Below are positions 34,770-42,932 of a stretch of 64,000 bases of DNA, one piece after another. Position numbers and translations under genes: made by a program. Position 1 is the stretch's first letter. Each line of letters starts with the position of its first letter. The DNA is from an uncultured Clostridia bacterium. Its GTDB lineage: Bacteria; Bacillota; Clostridia; Christensenellales; CAG-314. The stretch is taken from assembly GCA_944364615.1 (NCBI GenBank), contig CALVWF010000003.1, positions 152,428-216,427 on the forward strand, in the 5' to 3' direction. Under the pieces are notes generated by a model that saw only the letters and a program-made list of their open reading frames with translations, had not been told where the DNA came from and searched no databases.

Positions 34770-35279
34770 ATGATATTCCTTACGGCATTTATGATAGTAT
34801 TGACATTGACATTGGCGCCTGTTTATTTCAGGATAGCGGTATTGATTGATATCAATAATGTCTATGCTTTACTGAAAGTGCGGTTGGGACATATCACATT
34901 GCTGCGACAGCGATTTACGCTGAAAGACGGTAAAATTGTGTACAAAGGAACGCTCAACGGAATTGCGCCCATAGAATTCAAACCTGATGACGACGGGGTA
35001 AATCTGGTAAGATGTTTCGACCTGCACAAACTTGATTACCGCATTGTTTTCGCAGTGGACAAGCCGTCAAGGACAACGGTTGCAATGGCGGTAAATATTC
35101 TGTCGGCTATAACGACGGCAATTGCTACAAGTGTGACCGAAACGTCCGTCCGTGGCGGAACATCGTACAGTTACGGTGAAAACGTCACGGTGGCGGAATG
35201 TCTTGTCAGCACGGCTGTAATAAGAATACTGTACGCATTGGTCAGACAAGGAGTAAAAAATGGATTACAGAATAAGTGA
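34770..35279 (+). CDS. DUF2953-like membrane-anchored protein (YtfI-like)
   Basis: 169 residues from ATG 34770 (no clear SD). N-terminal membrane helix (~1-24), then a soluble domain with a lysine-bearing beta-like stretch and a C-terminal helix. It overlaps ytfJ by 20 nt. The ytfI (DUF2953)-ytfJ pairing in Bacillus and Clostridia is the main reason for the label; the protein is shorter than YtfI (about 220 aa). Confidence 0.65.
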   Translation: MIFLTAFMIVLTLTLAPVYFRIAVLIDINNVYALLKVRLGHITLLRQRFTLKDGKIVYKGTLNGIAPIEFKPDDDGVNLVRCFDLHKLDYRIVFAVDKPSRTTVAMAVNILSAITTAIATSVTETSVRGGTSYSYGENVTVAECLVSTAVIRILYALVRQGVKNGLQNK

Positions 35280-35628
35280 TATCGTAAATACCGCTGTTAA
35301 CAACATAGCGCACATTGCCGAAGTAAATACAATTGTAGGCAAACCTATAGTAGCGCCTGACGGTACAACAATTATGCCGGTATCTCAACTTACGTTTGCA
35401 TTTATGGCAGGAGGCGGTGAATACGGCGACAAACTCAATAAAGGTATTCTCAAAGACGGCTATATCGGTCACTTCGCCGGCGGATCCGGCGGCGGAGCAA
35501 CTCTTACGCCCGTCAGTTTTCTCGTGGTGGGAAAGGATGGCGTGAAAGTTCTCAAAGCCACGGACGAAAGTCCGCTTGACATACTTCTTGACATCACAAG
35601 GGGGATGTTCAGTGAAAAAGATCTGTAG
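35260..35628 (+). CDS. ytfJ: Sporulation protein YtfJ/GerW
   Basis: 122 residues. Typical GerW features: VNTIVGKPIVAPDGTTIMPVSQ, a Gly-rich centre (FAGGSGGGATLTPV) and FLVVGKDGVKVL. GerW is a spore protein needed for efficient germination. SD AAGGAG. It overlaps the following carboxypeptidase gene by 17 nt. Confidence 0.95.
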   Translation: MDYRISDIVNTAVNNIAHIAEVNTIVGKPIVAPDGTTIMPVSQLTFAFMAGGGEYGDKLNKGILKDGYIGHFAGGSGGGATLTPVSFLVVGKDGVKVLKATDESPLDILLDITRGMFSEKDL

Positions 35629-36643
35629 TGTTGTGCTGTTGTTTCTGGTCGGCTTGGTATTGTGTATTTCGTTTACTCAATATAATGTTTCGGCGGAAGA
35701 ACATCTTACGGCAGCAAGGTCTGCCGTGCTGATGGAAAGAGACAGCAGAAGAGTGCTTTACGCCCAAAACGAAAATGAAAGACTTCCTATGGCAAGCACT
35801 ACAAAGATAATGACGGCACTTGTGGTAGCGGAAAACTGTCAGCCCGATGAAATAGTTACCGTGGATAAAAAAGCGGTGGGAATAGAAGGTTCTTCGCTGT
35901 ATCTGAAAGAAGGACAGCGGATTCCTGTCTGTGACCTTCTGAGCGGTCTGATGTTGCGTAGCGGAAACGACTCCGCCGTTGCGCTGGCAATACACACGGC
36001 AGGCTCAGCAGAAAAATTCGTGCAAATGATGAACGACAGGGCAACAAGTATTGGCGTAGTCAACACGCATTTTGCAAATCCTCACGGATTGCACGACAAT
36101 GAACATTACACGTCCGCTTACGACCTTGCATTGATTACCGCTCAGGCGTTGAGTAATGACCTTGTGCGCAAGACGGTTGCGCAGAAAAGCGCCGTGTTGC
36201 ATGAAGACGACAGCGCGATAAATATTTACAACAAAAATAAATTACTGTCCATGTTGCCTGACGCCGACGGCGTAAAGACGGGTTACACGACAAAAGCGGG
36301 GCGGTGCTTTGTTGGTAGCGCCACACGAAACGGAATGCAGTTGATTGCAGTGGTGCTGAACTGTTCTCCGATGTTCGAAAACAGTCGAAGTATGCTCGAA
36401 TGGGGCTTTAACAACTATACTATGACAAACATAGTAGCATATAACAAGCCGTATAAGCCGCCGGAAAAGGGCACACGGGTTTATTTTTGCCCGGATGAAT
36501 TCAGTTACCCGCTAAAAAGCGATGGCAGCGAAAATACCCTTATTAAAAAAAGTTTTGAAAAATTGCCTGACGGAGAAGGGTATTGCCTGAATATATATTT
36601 AGACAAACAGTTGATTTTTTCACGAAAAATGGTTACTATATAG
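35612..36643 (+). CDS. dacB: D-alanyl-D-alanine carboxypeptidase (DacB-like, spore cortex type)
   Basis: 343 residues from GTG 35612, which lies 7 nt after AAGGGG and gives a clean signal peptide (1-~28, cut near VSAEE). S11 motifs: STTK, SGN and KTG. DacB acts on spore cortex peptidoglycan in Bacillus; neighbouring ytfJ supports a sporulation role. The final codons overlap a terminator stem. Assignment to DacB versus vegetative DacA is inference. Confidence 0.88.
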   Translation: MKKICSVVLLFLVGLVLCISFTQYNVSAEEHLTAARSAVLMERDSRRVLYAQNENERLPMASTTKIMTALVVAENCQPDEIVTVDKKAVGIEGSSLYLKEGQRIPVCDLLSGLMLRSGNDSAVALAIHTAGSAEKFVQMMNDRATSIGVVNTHFANPHGLHDNEHYTSAYDLALITAQALSNDLVRKTVAQKSAVLHEDDSAINIYNKNKLLSMLPDADGVKTGYTTKAGRCFVGSATRNGMQLIAVVLNCSPMFENSRSMLEWGFNNYTMTNIVAYNKPYKPPEKGTRVYFCPDEFSYPLKSDGSENTLIKKSFEKLPDGEGYCLNIYLDKQLIFSRKMVTI

Positions 36644-36655
36644 GTAACCATTTTT
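36625..36655 (+). terminator. Terminator overlapping the dacB-like stop codon
   Basis: Stem ATGGTTAC / GTAACCAT (36629-36636 with 36644-36651), extended by A/T pairs on both sides, then TTTTT. The TAG stop (36641-36643) lies in the loop, so translating ribosomes may affect folding. Confidence 0.8.
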
Positions 36656-36672
36656 ATTGTACAGAGGAACAT

Positions 36673-37386
36673 ATGAGATTAAACAAGTATCTTGCAGATT
36701 GCGGTGTGGCAAGCCGAAGGGCATGCGACAAACTGATAGCCGAAGGTGCTGTTCGTGTAAACGGAAAGCCTGCGACTTTGGGTACAGATGTCAACGAGGC
36801 GAAAGACAGCGTTACCGTAAACGGCAGACGCGTTACTTTGGCTAAAAAACATTACTATCTGATGCTTCACAAACCCAAGGGGTACGTAACAACCGTTTCC
36901 GACGAACTGGGAAGAAAAACGGTAATGGATCTTGTAAATATCAAAGCGCGTGTTTATCCTGTGGGAAGATTGGATTACGACACGGAAGGCTTGCTGTTGC
37001 TGACAAGCGACGGTCAACTTTCCAACGCTCTTACACGTCCGTCTTCGGAAGTACCGAAAACCTATATCGCACGTGTGTCGGGGCAGTTGAGCGACGCGGA
37101 TATAAACAGACTGCGCAACGGAGTTATGATCGACGGCAAACAGACATTGCCTGCCATTGTCAGTGTAGCGGAAAAGGACGCCCATCACACGAGATTACAG
37201 ATAACGATTACCGAAGGCCGTAACAGGCAAATAAAGAAAATGCTCGAAGCGGTGGGCAGCGAAGTGGAATTTTTAAAAAGAGTGTCCATCGGCGATTTGC
37301 GACTGGGCGGTTTGTCCCGCGGAAAATACCGCTTTCTTACAGACAGGGAAGTACAGTATTTAAAGTCGCTCGGAGGAATAAAATGA
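36673..37386 (+). CDS. rluB: RluB/RsuA-family pseudouridine synthase
   Basis: 237 residues from ATG 36673 (SD AGAGGA). S4 RNA-binding domain (MRLNKYLADCGVASRRACD, 1-~60) then the catalytic domain with VGRLDYDTEGLLLLT (catalytic Asp) and ITEGRNRQIKKMLEAVG. It modifies 23S rRNA (U2605 type) in most Firmicutes. Overlaps surE by 4 nt. A member of the RsuA/RluB/E/F group; exact target is inferred. Confidence 0.93.
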   Translation: MRLNKYLADCGVASRRACDKLIAEGAVRVNGKPATLGTDVNEAKDSVTVNGRRVTLAKKHYYLMLHKPKGYVTTVSDELGRKTVMDLVNIKARVYPVGRLDYDTEGLLLLTSDGQLSNALTRPSSEVPKTYIARVSGQLSDADINRLRNGVMIDGKQTLPAIVSVAEKDAHHTRLQITITEGRNRQIKKMLEAVGSEVEFLKRVSIGDLRLGGLSRGKYRFLTDREVQYLKSLGGIK

Positions 37387-38129
37387 ACATACTGCTGACT
37401 AATGACGACGGTGTGGAAAGCCGTGGTTTGCAATTGCTGTGCGGCACGTTGTCCGCAATGAAAGACGTAGATGTTTATGTCGTTGCTCCGGACAGTGAGC
37501 GTTCGGCTTTTTCCCATGCAATAAACTTTCACCGCGAAGTGGGATTTTTGCCTTTGAAACGGTATTTTGGAGCGGTAATGGCGTTTGCCAGTCACGGAAC
37601 TCCTGCCGATTGCGTGAAGTTTGCCGTCAAAAATCTCAATATACCCTTCGACCTTGTGATTTCCGGTCCCAACAACGGCGAAAATTACGGGCACGATATA
37701 CTTTATTCCGGTACGGTAGGCGCGGCGGAAGAAGCGGTTTTGTGCGGTATGAGGGCGGTAGCGTTGTCCCGTTTGGGAAGTTCGTCTGACTTTTCCGCAT
37801 GCGTCGGATTTATAAAAGACAATCTTCACAAGTTGTTGCGGTTCGATTACACTCAAAGTCTTTTAAACATAAATGTGCCTGCGTTGCCGTACAATGAAGT
37901 CAAAGATAAAGTCAAGGTCACCGCTCAGGGCGGAGCGTTGTTTGACGATTACTATCAAAAGGCGGATGCCGAGCATCACTGGATATTGGTGGGCGACAAA
38001 GTGTTTACCGATCTCGACGCCGACTGCGATGTGGCGTGGGCGGAAAAGGGCTATATAACCGTCACTCCGCTGACGATCACTCAAACCGACTTCGACAAAA
38101 TGCAAAAGGCAAAGGAATTGTTTGAATGA
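37383..38129 (+). CDS. surE: 5'/3'-nucleotidase SurE
   Basis: 248 residues. Metal-dependent nucleoside monophosphate phosphatase. Ligands NILLTNDDGV, SERSAFSHAI and SGPNNGENYGHDILYSGTVGAA are conserved. Overlaps both neighbours by 4 nt. Confidence 0.95.
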   Translation: MNILLTNDDGVESRGLQLLCGTLSAMKDVDVYVVAPDSERSAFSHAINFHREVGFLPLKRYFGAVMAFASHGTPADCVKFAVKNLNIPFDLVISGPNNGENYGHDILYSGTVGAAEEAVLCGMRAVALSRLGSSSDFSACVGFIKDNLHKLLRFDYTQSLLNINVPALPYNEVKDKVKVTAQGGALFDDYYQKADAEHHWILVGDKVFTDLDADCDVAWAEKGYITVTPLTITQTDFDKMQKAKELFE

Positions 38130-39349
38130 AAGTTGCTGTTATAGGAGGCGGACCTGCCGGCATAATGGCGGCGGTCACTGCATCGGAAATGGGTGCGGAA
38201 ACGGTTCTTTTTGAAAAGAACAACAAATTGGGCAAAAAAATATATATCACCGGTAAGGGCAGATGCAACGTGACAAATGCTTGCGACAAGCGGGAATTTC
38301 TGAACAACGTTGCGACCAACGCGAAATTTCTGTACGGGGCGATAGGAAGATTCGACAGCGACGCGCTGTGTCGTATGCTTTCGGACAACGGTCTTGCGTT
38401 GAAGGTGGAACGCGGAAATCGTGTTTTTCCTGTATCAGACAAGGCGAGCGATGTTACGGCAACATTGGAAAAAATGCTCAGGCGTAACGGAGCGGAGATT
38501 GTACTCAACGGCAAAGTGCAGTACATACGTCCTGCCGGAAAAGGCTGGACGGTGTGCGTCAACGGCATCGAAAAACTGTTTGACAGGGTAATTGTGGCAA
38601 CAGGCGGTATTTCTTACAGCGCAACGGGCAGTGACGGCGACGGTTATAAATTTGCCGCGCAATTGGGTCACGGTGTGGTCGAGCCTCGGCCTGCGCTTTG
38701 TGAAATAATATTGAGCGAAAAACACGATCTCGAAGGCTTGTCCCTTAAAAACGTGCTTGTGACCGTTTCACGCGACGGCAAGAAAATTGCCGAGCAGTTC
38801 GGGGAAATGCTGTTCACTGCGGAGGGCGTCAGCGGTCCGGCAATACTTACCGTTTCCAGCCTTATAAACAAAAAGCCTGTCAAAGGCTGCGTTTTGTCGA
38901 TAGACCTGAAACCAGCGCTTACCGACGAGCAACTGGATCAACGTTTGCAAAGAGATTTTTTGAAATATATCAACAAGGATTTCCGCAACAGTCTGTACGA
39001 CCTGTTGCCTGAAAGACTTTGCGCCGAAGTGATAAAGAGAAGCGGTGTCAATGCGTTTGTCAAAGTAAACAGCATCACCTCCGCGCAACGTAAGACCGTC
39101 GGACATATAATCAAAAATTTACGATTTGCCGTCAGCCGACTGGGCGACATAGAACGAGCCATAGTTACAAGCGGCGGAATAGACGTTAAAGAGGTAAATC
39201 CCGGTACAATGCAATCCCGACTGCATGAGGGGTTATTTTTTGCCGGCGAGGTGCTGGATGTGGACGCTTTTACAGGCGGTTTTAATATGCAGATAGCATT
39301 TTCAACAGGTTACACCGCGGGGCTCAATGCCGCAAAGGAGGAGCAATGA
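38126..39349 (+). CDS. HI0933/YtfP-family NAD(P)/FAD-dependent oxidoreductase
   Basis: 407 residues. FAD-binding GGGPAGIMAA at the N-terminus, then the family motifs NNKLGKKIYITGKGRCNVTN and TGGISYSATGSDGDGY, and the C-terminal EVLDVDAFTGGFNMQIAFSTG. In this family BaiN of bile-acid inducible Clostridium is the named member; most are uncharacterised. Overlaps aroH by 4 nt. Confidence 0.92.
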   Translation: MKVAVIGGGPAGIMAAVTASEMGAETVLFEKNNKLGKKIYITGKGRCNVTNACDKREFLNNVATNAKFLYGAIGRFDSDALCRMLSDNGLALKVERGNRVFPVSDKASDVTATLEKMLRRNGAEIVLNGKVQYIRPAGKGWTVCVNGIEKLFDRVIVATGGISYSATGSDGDGYKFAAQLGHGVVEPRPALCEIILSEKHDLEGLSLKNVLVTVSRDGKKIAEQFGEMLFTAEGVSGPAILTVSSLINKKPVKGCVLSIDLKPALTDEQLDQRLQRDFLKYINKDFRNSLYDLLPERLCAEVIKRSGVNAFVKVNSITSAQRKTVGHIIKNLRFAVSRLGDIERAIVTSGGIDVKEVNPGTMQSRLHEGLFFAGEVLDVDAFTGGFNMQIAFSTGYTAGLNAAKEEQ

Positions 39350-39705
39350 TTGCAATAAGAGGTGCTGCGAGCGCGGAAAACAGCGTGCAAAGCATCAGAG
39401 AAAACACAATGTCTATGCTGAACGCTTTACTTACTAAAAACAATATTGCGCCTTCGGACATAGTCAGCCTTGTTTTTTCTCTGACCAAAGATCTGACTGC
39501 ATTAAATCCAGCAACGGTTGCGCGTACGCAATGCGGATTTGCGGAAACTGCATTGTTCTGCGTTCAGGAGGCGGTGACGGACGGTGCGCCCGACGGCATA
39601 ATCAGAGTGCTTGCTTTTGCTGAAAGCAACCGTAAACCTGTCAACGTGTATCTGGGCAAGACCGCCCAACTGAAACATCAATTCGAATCATTTGTAAAAA
39701 TGTGA
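39346..39705 (+). CDS. aroH: Chorismate mutase, AroH type
   Basis: 119 residues, trimeric AroH fold. Starts AIRGAASAENSVQSI and contains ARTQCGFAETALFCVQE and IRVLAF, all typical. It converts chorismate to prephenate for Phe/Tyr. In many Clostridia a cmk gene follows before plsC; here it does not. Confidence 0.93.
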   Translation: MIAIRGAASAENSVQSIRENTMSMLNALLTKNNIAPSDIVSLVFSLTKDLTALNPATVARTQCGFAETALFCVQEAVTDGAPDGIIRVLAFAESNRKPVNVYLGKTAQLKHQFESFVKM

Positions 39706-39716
39706 CGTGCAGGCGT

Positions 39717-39745
39717 TTGACATTTATTTGCCTGTGTTATAAAAT
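39717..39745 (+). promoter_or_regulatory. Sigma-A promoter of plsC-ispH unit
   Basis: TTGACA (39717-39722), 17-bp spacer, TAAAAT (39740-39745); about 45 bp before the plsC TTG start. Confidence 0.75.
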
Positions 39746-39790
39746 ATGTTGAACGTTTTATTCTGTCACTGTACAGTAAAGGAGTAAAAA

Positions 39791-40483
39791 TTGGGTAAAT
39801 TTTTTACAGGTTTCGTGCATGTTGTAAAACATATAATGAAGCCGTTTTTCCCCGTAAAATGGTACGGTCCCCGCAAGTTTGAGCAAAAACGCACAATACT
39901 CGTGGGTAATCATATATCCGGTTGGGACCCTGTTGTATTTTCCATATGGTGTCAGACACCAGTTTCGTTTATGTATAAAGCGGAATTTCAGAAAAGTTGC
40001 TTTTTGCGCGCGGTATTTAACGGTCTTGACTTCATTCCCGTACACAGGGGAGAAGTGGACATAGCCGCCACAAAGCGCACTTTAAAATTGCTCAGACAGG
40101 AAAAGATCGTGGCGCTGTTCCCTGAAGGAACACGCAGCCCGGACGTCGATAAAATGCTTCCTTTAAAGACGGGCGCCGCATTGTTTGCCATCAGGACAAA
40201 GACGCCCATCAGACCTTACTATATCTGGGAAAAAGCCAAACTGTTCAGAAAAAATTACTACTATGTGGGGGATGAGTTTACTCTGGAACAGTATTACGAT
40301 CAGCCGATTACCAAAGAGATGCTTGCCGAGGCTACCGAAATCATAGCCGAAAAGATGACGGAAGTAAGGGAAAAGATGCTTGCCATCTTGCAGGAAAAGG
40401 GTATAAAAAGGCGCAAACGCACAAAAAAAGAATTGAAAAAACTCGAAGAATTCCGCAAACAGCAGGAAGAGTCGCAGCAGTGA
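39791..40483 (+). CDS. plsC: 1-acyl-sn-glycerol-3-phosphate acyltransferase
   Basis: 230 residues from TTG 39791 (SD AAAGGAG). Acylates lysophosphatidic acid at the membrane. HX4D motif NHISGWDP (~40), and FPEGTRS (~115) are intact. A highly charged coiled-coil-like tail (~185-230, rich in Lys/Glu/Gln) is unusual for the family. Overlaps ispH by 4 nt. Confidence 0.92.
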   Translation: MGKFFTGFVHVVKHIMKPFFPVKWYGPRKFEQKRTILVGNHISGWDPVVFSIWCQTPVSFMYKAEFQKSCFLRAVFNGLDFIPVHRGEVDIAATKRTLKLLRQEKIVALFPEGTRSPDVDKMLPLKTGAALFAIRTKTPIRPYYIWEKAKLFRKNYYYVGDEFTLEQYYDQPITKEMLAEATEIIAEKMTEVREKMLAILQEKGIKRRKRTKKELKKLEEFRKQQEESQQ

Positions 40484-42468
40484 AACAATTTCTCGTATAT
40501 AAAAATTTAGGTTTCTGCAACGGCGTGGACAATGCGGTCAAAAAGGCGCTTGCCTGTCCCGAGGGTTCCTATTGTCTGGGCGAAATAGTGCACAACAGAC
40601 TTGTTACCGACATGCTTGAAAGTCACGGTATCAGAACGGTCGACGACGTTGACGAGATACCGGACGGAGCAACCGTCGTGATACGCGCGCACGGCGTAAC
40701 GCCCGACGTAAAACGCAGACTGGAAGATAAAAATGCTGATATAATAGACGCTACCTGTCCTTTCGTTGCGCTTATACAGCACAAGGCAATGGAGTACAGC
40801 TTGAAAGGATATCAGATAGTGCTTGTCGGCAATGCCTCTCACCCCGAAATAGTCGGTATAAACGGCTGGTGCGGAAACAGTGCCATTGTCACCGACGGAA
40901 GTGAGGTTTTAGATCTGAATTGCTATGAAAAGGTGCTTGTAATGTTTCAAACCACCTTTGATATAGAAAAATACAAAAAAAGTTTGCAAAATCTTTTAAC
41001 CGATAATGTAAAAACGCTTGAAATATTTGACACAATTTGCTATACTACAGTGGATAGGCAAAATTATGCCCATTTTGTAGCACAGCAAAGCGATCTTGTG
41101 GTCGTGGTGGGAGACAGGCACAGTTCCAACACTAACAAACTGTTTGACATTGCTTCCCGCTACTGCAAGCACGTTCGTTGGGTCAGTTGTGCGGATGACG
41201 CGTGTTTTGACCTGTCGGAATTTAAGAAAATAAGTTTTATTTCAGGTGCATCAACTCCTGCCGAGTTGATGGAGGGGGTTCTTTCAAGAATGAGTGAAAA
41301 CGCAAAAGAAACCGTAGAAGTTACAACTGTAACAACGGAAGCAAACAACAACAGCACAAACGATAATATTTTCGAACAGGCTGTCAGTCAAATCAAAGAA
41401 GTCATGTACAGACCCGGCAAAATTGTTAAGTGCACATTCGTAAGCGCAGTTGACAACGGCGTATTTGTCCGTCTGCCCAATTGGAAGCAGGACGCTTTTA
41501 TTGCTAACGAAGAATTGACATTGGATGACGATTACAGCACTTTCAAGAGTGGTCTTAAAACTGGCGACGAACTGGAATGTTCCGTTGTATCAGTGGATGG
41601 CGGTAAGATTACCCTTTCCAAAAAAGCCGTAGACGAACGTTACAAGGACGACGAACTTGTAGACGACATCAAGCAAGGCAAGGAATTCGAACTTGTTATG
41701 ACCAAGGCTCAGGGAGATCGCCTTATAGGCAGACTGGGCAGTTACACGGTAACGGTGCACGCATCACAGATAAAGATGGGCTACGTCAAAGACCTTACGC
41801 CTTATATCGGCAAAAAACTCCGTCTTGTTTCCAGTGCGGAAAAGGTAAACGACGCCAAACATCACATTTCGGCAAGTCAGAGAGCAATTCTCGTTGCTGA
41901 AAAGAAGGCTAAGGAAGACGAATTCTGGAACAACATCGAAGTGGACGAAATCGTGGAAGGAAAAGTTTTGAGATTTGCTCCTTTCGGCGCATTCGTAAGC
42001 GTTCGCGGTTTCGACTGCCTCGCTCATACTTCTGATTTGTCCTGGGACAGAGTAAACAATCCCGCAGACGTTTTGGAAATAGGCAAGACTTACGAATTTG
42101 TAGTGCTTGCTCTTGACAGAGAAAAGAACAGAGTTTCTTTGGGCTATAAGCAACTTCAACCCAAGCCTTGGGAACTTGCCGCTGAAAAATTTGCTGTCGG
42201 CAGCGTTGTAAAGGGCAAGGTAGCACGCATCATGCCTTACGGCGCATTCATCGAACTGGACAAAAATATCGACGGTTTGCTGCATGTATCGAATGTGTCC
42301 TGGGAATGGCTCGACGACATCAACAAGGCGTTGAAAGTGGGCGACGAAATCGAAGTGGAAGTGCTTGAATTCGACGCCGAAAACAGGCGTATCACACTTT
42401 CCAGAAAGGCAGTTCTGCCCAAGCCCGAACAACCTTCCAAGCGTCATCAGGAAGAAAGCGCCGAATAA
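40480..42468 (+). CDS. ispH: IspH :: ribosomal protein S1-like fusion
   Basis: 662 residues. Residues 1-~285 are 4-hydroxy-3-methylbut-2-enyl diphosphate reductase, last step of the MEP pathway, with all three cluster cysteines (GFCNGV, DATCPFV, DTICYTT). After a short Thr/Asn-rich linker (~285-305) come four S1 repeats: ~316-385, a divergent one ~400-465, ~485-555 and ~570-640, ending in a polar tail. The IspH::S1 fusion is known in Clostridia and joins [4Fe-4S] isoprenoid chemistry to an mRNA/ribosome-binding module. No frameshift separates the parts. Confidence 0.95.
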   Translation: MKQFLVYKNLGFCNGVDNAVKKALACPEGSYCLGEIVHNRLVTDMLESHGIRTVDDVDEIPDGATVVIRAHGVTPDVKRRLEDKNADIIDATCPFVALIQHKAMEYSLKGYQIVLVGNASHPEIVGINGWCGNSAIVTDGSEVLDLNCYEKVLVMFQTTFDIEKYKKSLQNLLTDNVKTLEIFDTICYTTVDRQNYAHFVAQQSDLVVVVGDRHSSNTNKLFDIASRYCKHVRWVSCADDACFDLSEFKKISFISGASTPAELMEGVLSRMSENAKETVEVTTVTTEANNNSTNDNIFEQAVSQIKEVMYRPGKIVKCTFVSAVDNGVFVRLPNWKQDAFIANEELTLDDDYSTFKSGLKTGDELECSVVSVDGGKITLSKKAVDERYKDDELVDDIKQGKEFELVMTKAQGDRLIGRLGSYTVTVHASQIKMGYVKDLTPYIGKKLRLVSSAEKVNDAKHHISASQRAILVAEKKAKEDEFWNNIEVDEIVEGKVLRFAPFGAFVSVRGFDCLAHTSDLSWDRVNNPADVLEIGKTYEFVVLALDREKNRVSLGYKQLQPKPWELAAEKFAVGSVVKGKVARIMPYGAFIELDKNIDGLLHVSNVSWEWLDDINKALKVGDEIEVEVLEFDAENRRITLSRKAVLPKPEQPSKRHQEESAE

Positions 42469-42478
42469 TTTCGACAAT

Positions 42479-42508
42479 ACCGATTACTCGGTGACAAGAG
42501 GTCTCCGA
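42479..42508 (+). promoter_or_regulatory. rpsO leader with two mutually exclusive hairpins
   Basis: Hairpin 1: ACCGA-TTAC-TCGGT (42479-42492). Hairpin 2: TCGGTGA / TCTCCGA (42488-42494 with 42502-42508, one T-T mismatch). They share TCGGT and cannot both form. S15 mRNAs often carry autoregulatory leaders; that role here is inference. Confidence 0.45.
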
Positions 42509-42552
42509 CTGTACACTTAGTTTTCGGCAAATATATAAAAGGAGAAACGCAA

Positions 42553-42807
42553 ATGAACAAACAGGAAATCATCGCCAAATTTGGCAGAAGCGAAGGGGAT
42601 ACAGGTTCGCCCGAAGTGCAGATTGCTCTGTTGACTGCTCGTATCAATCACTTGACAGATCACCTCAGAACGCACGCAAAGGACCATCACTCCAGACGCG
42701 GTCTGTTGCAGATGGTAGGTCGCAGAAAGGGTCTTTTGGACTACCTTAAAAGCACCGACATTGAAAAATACAGACAAATCATTGCAGATCTGGGATTGAG
42801 AAAGTAA
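42553..42807 (+). CDS. rpsO: 30S ribosomal protein S15
   Basis: 84 residues (usual 88-89). Binds the 16S central domain. [22 protein letters not shown] and [21 protein letters not shown] are near-invariant S15 sequence. SD AAAAGGAG 8 nt before the ATG. Paired with pnp as in nearly all bacteria. Confidence 0.98.
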   Translation: MNKQEIIAKFGRSEGDTGSPEVQIALLTARINHLTDHLRTHAKDHHSRRGLLQMVGRRKGLLDYLKSTDIEKYRQIIADLGLRK

Positions 42808-42816
42808 CATTGAGAA

Positions 42817-42857
42817 AAGGGAGATGGGGCTGTTTTTCCCCTGTCTTCCTTTTTTTA
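42817..42857 (+). terminator. Terminator between rpsO and pnp
   Basis: Stem AAGGGAGA..GGGG / CCCC..TCTTCCTT (42817-42829 with 42838-42851, with internal irregularities) and a seven-T tract. Partial read-through into pnp is likely. Confidence 0.75.
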
Positions 42858-42875
42858 CTGTAAAGACGTATACAA

Positions 42876-42889
42876 GTTGCGAAAGCAAC
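42876..42889 (+). promoter_or_regulatory. GAAA-tetraloop hairpin in the pnp leader
   Basis: GTTGC-GAAA-GCAAC, 5-bp stem, 44 nt before the pnp start. May protect or mark the leader; pnp mRNAs are processed and autoregulated in other bacteria. Confidence 0.5.
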
Positions 42890-42932
42890 CTACCATATAT
42901 GTGAGTTTGAAGGAAAGGAGAATAAGAAAAGA

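Noticed and set aside
34540..34773. 77-codon open frame in the AT-rich gap before the DUF2953-like gene
   Set aside because: No SD, low-complexity hydrophobic composition, no recognisable relatives; likely chance.
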